A stretch of 64,000 nucleotides of DNA, from the NCBI GenBank assembly GCA_002914845.1, contig JXTC01000181.1, positions 124,001 to 188,000 on the forward strand, written 5' to 3'. Source of the DNA: Trema orientale (taxonomy: Eukaryota > Streptophyta > Magnoliopsida > Rosales > Cannabaceae). The notes below the pieces were generated by a model. It was not told the origin of the DNA. It made no database searches and worked only from the letters and a program-made list of their open reading frames with translations. Positions 36,055 through 47,985 of this stretch are shown here, one piece after another (positions within the stretch are counted from its first letter, which is position 1; each line of letters begins with the position of its first letter). A program made the position numbers and the translations under genes.

Positions 36055-36923
36055 GGCTTTTTAGTACAAAAATCACCTGAATTTGGAATAATTTAATAAA
36101 ATTAGCCATGAATTTAATTTTTTGGAGCAAAACCCTCTGCAGTACCCTAATATTAGTTTTGTTAGAAAAGAAAAGTGTTTCTGTTAATTTTTTTTACAGT
36201 TAAATCCTCATTCTTTTATTTGTAGCTTTTGAGTCCTCACTTTTATATTTTTGTTTCACATTAATCAGTTTCACTCTTTTCTGTCCAAAACTGCTATAAT
36301 TAGCACTTGCCTTGCTCATCTCAACAAGGGTAAAATTAAAAACAAAGGAAAATTATAATTTGGAAAAAAAAAGAGATGAGTTATTATTTTCGTTCAAGAC
36401 AGATGTAAAAAAAAATTGAAAAATTTTATATGATTCCAATATGAATCTACTTTGGTCCAAGTATGAATATATCTAGAAGAGATGTATAAGAATACTTAGA
36501 CCAAATTAGATCCATACTATAAAATTTTGGCAATATATCTCAAATTAGATCTAAAATATAAAATTGGCAATATAATAATTAGATCCAAGTTTTTTCTTTT
36601 TTTTAAAAAATAATAATTTCCACTTGTTTTCAAATTTACCTCTACTAAGATGAGCATATTTTGGGCAAGTATTAATTAATAGTAGTATTAGACAGAAAAG
36701 ATTAAAAGGGATTAATATGAAATAAAAATATAAGAATAAGGACCTAAAAGACACAAATAAAAGAATAAAGACTTAACCATAAAAAAACAATAACATAAGC
36801 ACCTTTCCTTTCTAAGAGAACTAATACTAGGAGATTTCAGAGGGTTTTGCTCAAAAAAAATTGAGTTCATGATTAATTTTATTAAGTTGTTCCGAGTTCA
36901 TGAGGTTTTTATATTAAAAAGCC
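36055..36923. mobile_element. Non-autonomous Mutator-like element, 869 bp, 9-bp TSD
   Basis: Perfect 9-mer ATAAAATAA at 36046-36054 and 36924-36932. Ends are GGCTTTTTAGTACAAAAATC and, from the other side, GGCTTTTTAATATAAAAACC; inverted similarity runs for about 110 bases and includes TTTGGAGCAAAACCCTCTG-type words. No coding region. Confidence 0.85.
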
Positions 36924-37452
36924 ATAAAATAAGTACAGAATTATTAATCTGCACGTCTTCTATGATTTTACCTCCGCGTTATCTGCCAATGCTGGTAAGT
37001 CTCTACCACTCTTTTTGCCAAAGCCAAATACAAAATTAACAAAAGCTAAACCAGAAAGAGTAATACTGGAAATAATTAATATTTGCACTAAAAGTTTAAC
37101 ACTAAATCACATTTTAATCTCAATTATGAGATAGCAAGACTTAAAATTGTATAGTTCAAAATCATGTCTTTTAATAATGCAAATTACTTATACGAGAAAT
37201 GAGTATCTTGAGTATCCAACGATATAATTTTAAATTGCATGGTTTCATTTTGAAATAAAATATAATTGAAAATAGTGTGACATCATTAGCATAAGTTTTT
37301 ATGCAAGACATTGGTATCCTAGCATTGTGCTCTTCTAGTACTACTCAAGTACAGTAAGAAAGATGAAAATTTTGCCTTTTAAGTATTATGTCGGATTTAA
37401 AAGTCATTAGAAAGCATTCCACCCATATTCCCTTTTTGTGAATTCAGGATAA

Positions 37453-38056
37453 GGTTTTTTAGCATGTTTGTCCCCTAAATTTATTGTCATTGGACAATTT
37501 GGTCCCTGAGTTTTTTTATTTTTTATTTTTTTATTGGCAATTAAATTCTTAAATTTACAAATCAGTTGCAATCTCATCCCACTTGCTGACATCTGTTAAA
37601 TTATGGATGGAAAGTATATGTGCACTTCACGTGAGTTGTTTTGTTAAGAGCAATCGGAAAATAAATTGAATTAAAGAAAAAAAAAGGATTTTAAATTAAA
37701 AAATTCAAGGAAATTCAAATATTAACCAAATTCAATTTAAATTATCTCCAATAATTGAATTGAATTACTTTGAATTTGGTTAATATTTGAATTACATTGA
37801 ATTTTTCAATTTAAAATCCTTATTTTTCCTCTAATTCAATTCACTTTCAAAAATTCCTAAAATTGTCATTAACAAAATAACTTACTTGAAGTGTACATGT
37901 ACTTTCCATCCATAATTTAACAGAATCTAATAAGTAAAATGAGATTGCAACTGATTTGTAAATTTAAAGATTCAATTGCTAAGGAAAAAAAAAAAAAACT
38001 CAAGGGATCAAATTGCCAAATGACAATAAATTTAGAGGACAAATATACCAAAAACC
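37453..38056. mobile_element. 604-bp near-complete hairpin (foldback element)
   Basis: The left half from GGTTTTTTAGCATGTTTGTCC is the complement of the right half up to ...GGACAAATATACCAAAAACC over almost its full length, including TTTATTGTCATTGG, AATCAGTTGCAATCTCAT and ATGGATGGAAAGTA words. The centre (37700-37830) is itself a palindrome around AATTTAAATTATCTCC. No target duplication was found. Noncoding; a transcript would fold into one long hairpin. Confidence 0.8.
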
Positions 38057-40144
38057 GTTTATAATAATGTTCAATTTCATCCTATCCTTTATTAAGTACT
38101 CATAAATGCTTTGGATTGTAACTCAAATTTGAGCCCATTCTTTTTTTTTTTTTTTTTTGATAATAAGGATGAATACTTCATTCCACCAAAAGAGAAAAGC
38201 AACCATACATCAATAGTTATAAAGGGTCACTAATACTATAGCGTGACCTCGGAGCTTGATTTTAATGAGATTAAAATGTTTTAATTAATAAAATAGTTTA
38301 ATTATGTGATAATTATGAGAATATTTTATGCGGTAGTATTTGATATAAAATATTGATAATTATGAGATAATTATGGTAATATTTTATATGACAAAAGAGA
38401 TTTTGATAATTATGAGATAATTATGTTTTTAAAAAATACATTCGATATGACTGTCATATTGAGTGGGAGGATTTTAAATTTTGTTATTTTTAATCCGGAA
38501 TTATTTAAACCATTCTTTAGTTTTGAAATGATTAATTTTGAGAAATTAATAAATGTATATAAAGTCGTTTATATTCATTACTTGCATTTATAATTATTTG
38601 TAAAATTTTTATACAAAATATTTTTATAACTGTTTACTTATTTTTTTTTTTTATAAATCTATTTGGAATTTAATTTGATCAAATTCTACTACTAAGAATC
38701 TTTAAAATTATTGATTGAATAATTTAGCGGTTAAAGTTTCTTAGTTAGATTTTTCAAAACTAAATTTTTATACTGGACTTGGTTTAAATACCATTTTCAA
38801 TTATTTATCTTTGTTTGAAAGATTGTTGACCAAATAATTAAATTTTTCTTCTAGAAAAGTTTTGCTTGAATGGTTTACAATCCACAGACCTTCTTACTTA
38901 ATCGTTATATCCTGTATGCTTTTATTGTCTAGTTTTATATACATGAGATGTATAATATAGTATTAGCACTTTGGCTTTAGACAATAATTGTTCGATCATA
39001 GTACCATGACTAGAATAGTATGTCATAATGTTTTAGTTTAGCTCATTCTCTCTAAGTCGCATAATTGGATATACATGATTGATTTTGTGGTTACTAAATA
39101 AGTAAGATTACTGGGTAAAATTAGGAATACCAAACTTTTTTGAAAAAAAAAAGATTGAGTGGATTTGAGTGGGAGTGGGTATAAAATATCCATAGTATCC
39201 ATCATTGGTTCAATAGTTCTAAAAATGTATCTCACCACAGAATCTTACTGAGCTCTCGTAAGAAGGTTTTTCATCTGGGTATTACTGGTATTGAATCTCT
39301 TAGGATAATTTTGCAAGTAGACTTCACGTATTGATCTCCCGTAGAAGACTGTATTGTATGAGAAAACTTGTAAATTGAAATGATAGTTACACACTTAACA
39401 TAGGATGCTATTATCCTCCTGTAGGAGCTATGTTATTAATTCTATGGACCAATAAGCAGAGTAATTAGCATACTGAAATATGAGATATTTATCTTTTTGT
39501 ATAAAGTGAATTGTTTATATTTAAATTGTAGATTCACATGATTACCCGTAGGTAACTTGTGATCTATGGTAGGTTAAAATACCTTTAATATTTGTGACAG
39601 TCTTAGAGATTCTTCACAAGTATTTTATCTGATATATTTAATGTTAACTATTCTAAATTCTTTTATATTCAGATAAACTAGCAAACTTAGTTGAGTATTA
39701 GGAGGATTATAATTTGCATTCATGTCCATAGTTTATCCTTAGTTTCCAAATAACCAATAAGAGCATAATACATAATCTTCTTGTTTGATTATATGTCATC
39801 ATATTTATATTTCTTATTTTATTCTATGTGTACTAAAATATCTTGCATAAATTGTCTGCTGATTTTAAATCAGTTAATTTGATTGGTAAATCACAAGAGT
39901 TGGTGATTTTATCAAAATTCATTCCTGATAATTAATACACTTGTTGAGGTATTTATTATCTTACTTAAGATAATGAACACCCTTGTTGAGGCGTTTATTA
40001 TCTTACTGTAAAATTATATCGAAACAAAGATATTTGTATTTGATTATTTTTCTCTATATGTTTAATTGAGAATTAAACTTACAGAATTTAATTGTGAATT
40101 GAATTCATTAAATTCAATTATGAATTGGATTTAATTTATGACTT
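38057..40144. other. Intergenic or degraded retroelement DNA
   Basis: A T run at 38138-38158 followed by GATAATAAGGATGAATACTTC looks like the poly-A end of a LINE fragment on the minus strand. The rest is AT-rich; 39900-40140 may be the leader of the copia remnant that follows, but no LTR or primer site was found. Confidence 0.35.
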
Positions 40145-41868
40145 TTGTCTGATTGGGAATTTTATCATTTTGTAGTTTTAGAGGATACATTTTTTCATAA
40201 GATGGATAAGGTTTGCAAAAAGAGGAAAGAGACAAGGAAATACTGTACACGGAATAGAATAAGGACATCTATGGAGACATCACAGCGTTCAATGAGATTG
40301 AACGATAATCAACCTGAGGATACCTCTACTGAAAAGATGTTAGGATCTTCTCTGGTAGTTAGATCATCTGGAATGCTAAGAAAATTTCTTTTAGCTGAGG
40401 ATATGCAAGATCTCTGACTAGTGGACTCAGGAACTAATATCAATGTCTGCAACAACAAGAAATAGTTTATTGAACCAAATCAATTAACTGATGCTAGTCA
40501 TTATGTGGAAGTTGGAGACAATTGAAGAGTTCAAGTTAAAGGCATAGGCAATGCTTATCTGAAGATTAATGATAGCTCTATGATCGTGAAAGCTACTATG
40601 CACCGGAGTTTAATATAAATGCTCTTTCGGTATCGAAGATGTATAAAGAAGGCTTTTGCTTCGTGTTTGACAAGAAGGTACACGTTTTTTATAACAATCT
40701 ATTATATTGTGTGGGAGAAATGCATAATGGACTTTATTTTCTGATCCCGAAGCTACAAAGTATATCATATTCAAGGTTGAGTATTAGTAAACTCTAAGAG
40801 ATAGTGAAAGACATTATGAAGGAGCGGAATACCATCGATTGGCACAAGCGACTTGGACACATACCATATTCAGAAATTCGCAGACTTATGGAGCTAGGTT
40901 ACTTACATGAAGTAGATATCAGCAACGATATAGACTGAGAGGATTGCAAGAAGCCTGTAAAATATAAGCATCATCTTGCCACTAGTTATGAGAAAGCTGA
41001 GGTATGTTTAGAGTGTGTACATGTGCATATCTGTGAACCAATGGAGGTAGTTTCCTACAACAAGCATACATTGTTTGTCACTTTTGTTGATGAATACTCG
41101 GACTTCAGACAAGTGTATTTTTTGAAGAAATACGATGAAGTCCTAGATGCTTTTCATGAGTTCGACAGAAAAGTGCAGATGCAATACGACACCAAGGTCA
41201 AGAAGTTCAAGATTGAAGCTGAACACGGAGATATCGATTCTCTATGTGACCTACTGAGGCCAACATTAGCTGATCTTGTTATTCCTCATGAATATGCGAT
41301 TATCTATGAGTATAGTCGTATAGGAGCTGCTAAGAGGTACAACATCAGACTCAAGCATACTATATAGCTAATGTACAAGGAGTTGCTACTGTTGAAAGGT
41401 ATTGGGATTATGCTTTGAAAACGGCTTCGTACATCTTCAACTTTACTCTATCAGATAAAGTTACTTCGACACCTTTTTAGATGTGGATGGGCTATATAGA
41501 GAGCTTAGAGCATCTAAAAGTATGGGTTGCGAAGTAAACCTGTGTAAGAAAGTGAGAGATAAAATTGCCAAGAATTCAAAAAATATTTTTTGCTTGGTTG
41601 CCCAAAGGAAGAGAAGGGCTACCTTATTTATAAACAATCTATCAATACTACCTTCATCAACAGAAGTGGAGACTTTCTGGAAGATGAGAGAGAAGTCCAT
41701 CAAGAAAACGATGAAGAGAGAGCTTATAATCTTCATTACTTTTCTTAGTTATTTAAGTTATTAATTGAACACTTAATTTTTTTGCTTTTAATAATTTCGG
41801 TCATTTGGAACATTTTTAGGCTTTTAGTACGTTTAGTTTGAGTAACAGCTTTTGGGACAAGTGAGAGA
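40145..41868 (+). pseudogene. Ty1-copia remnant: protease and integrase, no reverse transcriptase
   Basis: In order: a basic gag-end-like segment (40145-40415), a protease-type LVDSGTN motif just after the stop at 40416, a pre-integrase motif WHKRLGHIPYSEIRRL (about 40838-40890), integrase core pieces (FVTFVDEYSDFRQVYFLKK at about 41077-41135) and an integrase C-terminal MWMGYIESLEHLKVW segment (about 41479-41525). There are many stops and frame changes. No reverse transcriptase or RNase H signature occurs; the integrase end passes within about 150 bases into a purine tract (GGGACAAGTGAGAGAT) and the LTR at 41870. So the element has lost about 2 kb of pol. Confidence 0.75.
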
Positions 41869-42848
41869 TTGTTATGATATTTGCCCTAAAAAGTAGATTT
41901 CTAATTTTATCCTTTTAGTGTAAACAATTTTCTCTTATATGCAATTATGATATTTGCTAGATTAAACTGTCTCAATTGAATAGTTTATTTATCTAAAAAG
42001 ATTCCATGATTTTATTTGTGTATAAAGAAACAAACATGATTAAGTGTTAATTATAGGGAGATTTGTTTCTTTATCTAAGTCTAAATTAACTAGTTCACAA
42101 TCTGTAAATAAAGATGGGATACTTTATTTACTAAAGATTATAGTGTTTGTCTATCTTAAAGAGAATGATGTATCTCAAATCATTGAAGTGTCTGACTTCT
42201 GATAGAAACACTAGTAAAACATAACTAAATTATATGTATTGAACTGAACCAGGTAATATAAAGGATTGGAGTGACGTAACTCAATTCTTATATTACCACA
42301 AACTAGTTCTTAGCATGTAGATCTTAATTCTTGATATTTGACTGGACTTACTTTCATGGGTTGTAGCCTTTTGATTTGTTAAAAGACCAACCTCTATGAA
42401 ATTAGAAGCGAACTCTTGCATATTAGAGGTTATGGCTTATGAATTGACAGGAACACCAAATAATTAAGGACATTATACATTAATGCCATTTTAAAGTCTT
42501 TCAAGATTCATGGAATAATTAAATCTAAGATCTTAGTATTCACTTTGTGAATTGATTGATAATTTTGTCTAAATAGCCATTAAGAATAAAATTATCGACA
42601 ATATTATTCCTTGATAGAAATATGGTAATTTAAAGATAAATATGTGTTAGAGGGGTATTACGGTAATTTCACTTATCTAACTATGGCATTGTATAGGGAT
42701 TTTACATGTGACATAGAATATGCTAGATGGATCGGTTAATCAAGGCTAGTTGATTAAATCTCTATAAAAGGCATGACATTTAATCTAAGAATGCAGTATT
42801 GGGCCTTTAGTAGAGTATCCCCTTTACTAATAGTATTTATATAAATAC

Positions 42849-44404
42849 TGTTAGGAATTGTTAGCCCAAGATTGACTACCCAAGAGAGGGGGTGAATTGG
42901 GTTTTAAAACTTTTGCGGAGACTTTTCAACTATGTAAAATCATAGACCACTATTTTGAAACTTTTAAGATAAATCAACATTAATAGCAAACATATAACAA
43001 TAATAACAAGTATATTAAGCACACTAAATATCAAGTACTCAAATAAATAGCTTGCAATAAAGTAAAGAGTGTAGAGATAGAGAAAGTGCAAACTCAGTTT
43101 TTACGAAGTTCGACAAATACGATGGTTTGCCTATGTCCCGGCCCTCGGTAACTTGCTTTGAACTTCCACTATTCGGATCAAGATTGTGGGCTTGACCGAC
43201 CTTTTTACAAATGGAGTGAATTCTTCTTAGGCATACCCTAGCCTTTACAATAGTCTTGACTCCGGCTCTATCACGCCAAACTTTAATTGTTTTGATTCCG
43301 GTGCCAATCCTCACCTATACAGATTGTTTAGACTCTGGTGACAACCTCACCTACACTTAGGTTGTTTAGACTTTAGACTCCGGTGAGAACCTCACCTACA
43401 CTCGGGTTGTTTAGACTCCGGTGATAACCTCACCTAAAACAGATTGTTTTGACTCCGGTGGCAACCTCACCTCACAAAAATAATTTGGTTTTTGTTTGAT
43501 GGAACACTCAACTAAAATCTCTCTCAAAAGGTAAGCCTAGAGAGAATAAATAAGAACACAAAATATAATCTAGTTTGGCTCAATAGATTTTTGTGAAAAA
43601 GTGGATTTGAAAGTTTGGTTCATAAAAATTGATTTGAACACTTTGAAAGTATGATATAAGCAATGTAAGAATATTCAAAGATTGTTTCAAGTGTTAAAAA
43701 TGCTTCTATATATAGACTTGAATGAAAACTAGCCGTTTATAACCGTTTGACAGACAATCTGTCACTTTCGGATACTTTCAGTCGACCGAAAAGACTAGCC
43801 GTTGGTAGTGCGGTTCTAACGGTCAAATTTGAAAATTTGCTGAAAATATGCAGGGGAATCGGTAGACCGAAAATGGCTTTTAGGTATACCAATTCTATCC
43901 GAGAGCAAATTTTGAATTTTATTTCAAGTCTTTTTCAATTATTTTTAAAATGTGACTTCGTAAATTGATTTTTTATATAATATGGAAACTATAGAAATTC
44001 AAAAATTAATTTAAAAATTTGTCTAAAATAAATTTGTTATTTTAATTTGAGATAAACAAGTTTGACAGTTTTGGTTCGAAAATTTCCAATTTTATGAAAA
44101 CTTTGAGCCATTAAGATCATATAATGTGTAGACAAATATTCAAATACAAGAACTAAGTGTTTAACCTTTGTTGATCTAAGTCTTGTATTCTTGATCTTGT
44201 CTTCAAGCTCTTTTTCCATCCATCTTCAAGCTTGATTTCAAATAAGTCCAACATGCATCCATCTTCAAGCTTGATTTCTTGATTAACTTGAGTTAGAACT
44301 TTTAAAGTTATTTCACTATATACTTAAGTTAAATCATTAGTACTAAATCAAATGTCTGTTATCTTCAAAATAAGAGTGAGTAAGATTGAAACCTCAATTT
44401 CTCA
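42849..44404 (+). mobile_element. 1556-bp TG...CA insertion with 8-bp flanking repeat
   Basis: The partner LTR shows the empty site. ATAAATAC occurs at 42841-42848 and 44405-44412; the insert begins TGTTAGGAATTGTTAGCCC and ends AATTTCTCA. The CCCAAGAGAGGGGGTGAATT word near 42880 is one I associate with plant LTR retrotransposons, and TG/CA ends agree with a solo LTR. An 8-base duplication is longer than LTR elements normally make (4-6), and closer to hAT elements. No protein is encoded. Confidence 0.7.
43285..43480 (+). repeat. Tandem repeat, about 45-bp unit, 4-5 copies
   Basis: Units of the form GACTCCGGTGANAACCTCACCTACAC...GGTTGTTTA recur four to five times inside the 1556-base insertion. 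Confidence 0.8.
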
Positions 44405-44686
44405 ATAAATACCATAATAAGAGTTATTATGTATTTATCATCCTATTGGAGCTTAGATTATTTGGATCCCTTAGGTCTCTTGTCTAGCTCAGCAAAGCTT
44501 ATTAATTAGTCAGTGGTATTTGTGAAATTAGTTTTATAAAACTGTGTAAAATAATGATTCTACACAGAAGTTGGTATTTTTATAAATAAGTTAAATGAGT
44601 TGGACATATTTATAAATACACCTAAAACTCAAATTGGAAAATAAGCCCAATCCTAGTTGGATAGGGATTAGTAGTTTTATGCCTCG

Positions 44687-44700
44687 TATATATAAAATAT
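44687..44700 (+). promoter_or_regulatory. TATA motif in left copia LTR
   Basis: GTATATATAAAATAT precedes a purine-rich leader; the partner LTR has CATATATAAAAG at the matching place. This is the probable LTR promoter by position. Confidence 0.5.
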
Positions 44701-44731
44701 ATGTGAGAAAAAACTACATAGTAACACTCTA

Positions 44732-44749
44732 GTGTTTCACGTGAAACAC
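44732..44749. promoter_or_regulatory. 18-bp perfect palindrome with G-box
   Basis: GTGTTTCACGTGAAACAC is fully palindromic and centred on CACGTG, the plant G-box core. It lies about 40 bases downstream of the TATA motif. The partner LTR has a decayed version without the G-box. Confidence 0.6.
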
Positions 44750-45232
44750 AGCGAGAAAGAGAGAGTGAATTTCGGCCAAGGTTGAGAAAAAGGGGAGAGA
44801 AAAAGTTTCCTACAACCTCACAATCTCATCTCACGTCCCAGGGTTCTAAAGGATCAAGAAGGTGTTCTTGATCGTTCTCCAACAAAAGATTCAACTTGGT
44901 ACTCACTCACCTCATCAACCAAGAGTAGGAGCATAGACAAGAAGATCTAGGGTTGGAGATTTGATCACCATCAACAAAAGAGATCAAGGAGGAGTACGCT
45001 ACAAGAGGTAAACCCTAATCTCATCTCTAGGGTTTATATATTTAGATTTGATTATATCATACATGATCCTGTATATGATACATGCATGTTCTTTGGTTAT
45101 GAAAATTATTTTCATGAAAATTTTAAAACTTAAATCCGCTAACTTTTCCGCTACGTTCATGATGTGATCATATGTTTTCCATAGTTTGCATGCATATATA
45201 ATTTTCCTAAGTGTTAGGTCTAATTTCCGTCA

Positions 45233-45990
45233 GATGGGGCATTCATTATGAAGACTACCAGTTTTCTCATATCCTACAGTATTTCTTGCACTTGCTTTTG
45301 GGTCGTATAGTCCGCAGAGAGGCAGGTGATCTAGAGAAGTTAAAATTCTTTGCTTCAGTCTATTTTGAAAATTTATGGAGGGAGAGAGAGAAACTCGGTC
45401 ATTCATGGTGGTGTTAGAAAGAATATGACCGTGATTATCAGGGAGATTAACACCTCTTCAAAAGTGTACATATAAATTCCAGAGTCAAATAGAGCGCCTA
45501 TTATGTGGCAACCCCCTCCTTGGCCATGGATTAAAGTCAATATCGATGCAACGATCCATCCATTTTATGCGGTTGGAGAGGAATAGCTAGAGATAGCAAT
45601 AGGATTACAGTCGCAGCTATAGTAGAAAAATGGGCTTGCAATCATTCGTTGGTGGCGGAATCAAAAGCATTTCGCTTAGCTCTCAACTTAGCTAACACCA
45701 AAGGATGGGAATTAGTTATTGTGGAGTTTGACTGCAAAGAGGTGGTGGATAGCATTCCGGGTTAGGAAGATGACATGCCATGGATGTGTGCTGACATAAT
45801 TGTACTGGCCAGGTAACTACTTGCCAAAAAAAGCTCTTGGGCAGTTGTCCTTGCCCCTCGAAAATTGAACTTCGTGGCTCACAATCTTAAGGCGTGGTCA
45901 GTAGGTAGAGACGTTGCTGGGGAGATTAATATTTTGAACCTACCTCTGTCATTGTGGAGGGAGACAAATAGAGGTATGTAAGCTATTGTT
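45233..45990 (+). mobile_element. LINE 3' part, displaced and inverted
   Basis: Begins with GATGG, then a frame reading RWGIHYEDYQFSH and, further on, a LWRERE segment and an RNase H domain in pieces (VNIDATI near 45540, VAESKAFRLALNLA near 45655, VEFDCKEVVDSI near 45725, then the final helix near 45880). The frame at its left edge continues, base for base, from the LINE that stops at 59695 on the other strand once one GATGG is removed. Several stops are present. No poly-A tail is visible. Confidence 0.8.
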
Positions 45991-46907
45991 TTGTTAATAT
46001 TAATTATTTATTATTAATCATATTAATAATTATTAAATAATAATTCAAAAAATTAATTAAAATCAATAATTAATATTTTCTAGTAAAACATATTATCCTA
46101 TGTATAAGAATTAAATTCATAACTAATTCTTGTCTAAATTTAAAAATATCAAATACTTTTAAATTATTGACTTATTAGGATAATTCAAATAATTAGAGAA
46201 CAAATCACATTTATTATCGAATTATTAATTAATTAAAGATTTTATTAATTTATATAATCTTATCTTAATCTCATTAAGATACTATCTTAGACTCGTTAAG
46301 ATCTAAAGGATAATAAAAGATAATTATATTTAATTATAGAAATCTTATTTCTATAACTGCATTTAGAAAAGATTAATTGTAAAATTCTAAATTAGAAAAT
46401 AATTAAAATTATTTTAATTAATCCTAATTAATTAGAAACTTATAACTCATATAATATTTCTAATTTATCTAGTTTGCATATCTAATTATAATCAAATAAT
46501 TCTAATAATTAAATAAAGATCATATGTAAATTTAATTATAATAGAAATATAATCATTATTAAATTTCTATAATTAATTAAAATTATTTAATTATAAAAGA
46601 ATATAACTTTCTAATTAAATCGTTATATTAATTAGTTACCTAATTAATATCATTAATTAGTCATCTAATTATTCTTATTAATTATTAGAGTTACTAATCT
46701 AATTAGTTACCTTTAACTATATTCTAATTACTATGATTAGAATAGTTACTAAATAAGTAATTATTACAATTAACTATTGAATATTAATCTAATTAAATTC
46801 AAATCTTTTCTATCCTAATTAATCTCATTAATTACAAATTTGAATAATATATGGAAAGTAATTATTTAAATTTAAATTCAAACTATCATGATTTATGGAT
46901 AATTATC

Positions 46908-47393
46908 TAATCGTATTTAATCACATTAAATACCAAATTAATTTGAATAGTTGTTATCTATTTAAATTCAAATTTTTAAATAGAAAGAGATAGGGTATCT
47001 TATTATATTTCAAAAATTAGTAAATATTATATTTGAATTTAAATTAACTATTAAATTTATCAGGATACTATCTAATCATATCTAATCTCATTAAATATCT
47101 AAATTAATTTGAATTTTCATTATCTATTTAAATTTAAAATTTTAAATAGAAAGAGATAGAATATCTTATCTAATTTCAAAAATTAGTAAATGTTCTATTT
47201 GAATTCAAATTAACTATTAGATTTATCAAGATAATATCTAATTATATCTAATCTCATTAAATATCTAAATTAATTTGAACTGTCATTATCTATTTAAATT
47301 TAAAATTTAAATACTATAGATAGTATAGCAAATCTTATCCAACTTCAAAAATTAGTAGATATCCTATTTAAATTCAAATTAACTATTAGAAAA
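46908..47393. repeat. Tandem repeat, 165-bp unit, about 3 copies
   Basis: Unit starts at 46908, 47073 and 47239 (TAATCGTATTTAATC, TAATCATATCTAATC, TAATTATATCTAATC). Each unit has the same order of AAATTAATTTGAA, TTATCTATTTAAATT, TTTCAAAAATTAGTA and AACTATTA words. Copies differ by about 10-15%. Confidence 0.85.
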
Positions 47394-47564
47394 GATCCTA
47401 ATTATTAAATTAATTCAAATTTAATATTATCCTAAAGTAAATCAAATTTAAAATAGGATAATTCAAAAATAGATAACTATTCTAATCTCATTTGAATAGT
47501 TTCATATTTCTAAAATTTGAACTTAAATTAAATAATTATTTAATTAATTAACTAATTAATTAAT

Positions 47565-47985
47565 TTGAAAAATAGTGGTGGAGGCAGAAACACCATCACC
47601 GTCGGCTTATGGGACGTCACTGCCCGAAGGAGCGGCAAAAAATGGAGCAAAAGGTGGTTACGGGGCGAGGCTGCCTGGCTACGGTACATGGCCGCGCCAC
47701 TGGCATGTGCTGGGCGCGCACACTGGCCGTGCTACCCGCACGCATGGCAACAAGTGCCGCGTGCAGGCCACCCACAGGCACAGCACGGGCCGTGCGCTGG
47801 TGCAGCAGTGGCCGTGCCATAAGTGCGCACTAGGCCCGCCCATTGGGTGCGCATGGCGCGCTGACCGCATGCTGTGCACATCAGCCATACACGCAGGCTG
47901 CCCGAGGTAGCCCGCGTGCGTATGCAGCCAGCGTGGCCGTGCCCAGCACTTGCGCAAGCAGTCGTGCTCGCAGGGCTAGGGCATG
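47565..47985. other. Isolated GC-rich island
   Basis: About 420 bases of clearly GC-rich sequence with GCGC, TGCGC and GGCC words between AT-rich flanks. Overlapping open frames on both strands (up to 111 codons) reflect GC content; their products are low-complexity Arg/Ala/His/Cys and match no family I know. Confidence 0.7.

Larger units (their letters stand above)
41870..45232 (+). mobile_element. Copia LTR, left arm of inverted pair, interrupted
   Basis: Starts TGTTATGATATTTGCCC directly after the purine tract and ends ...TTAGGTCTAATTTCCGTCA. Without the 42849-44404 insertion and one 8-mer it is 1799 bases long, against 1793 for its inverted partner at 48313-59694. It carries a TATA motif at about 44687-44700. 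It is followed at 45233 by GATGG, the target duplication of the partner rather than of this copia body. Confidence 0.85.
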
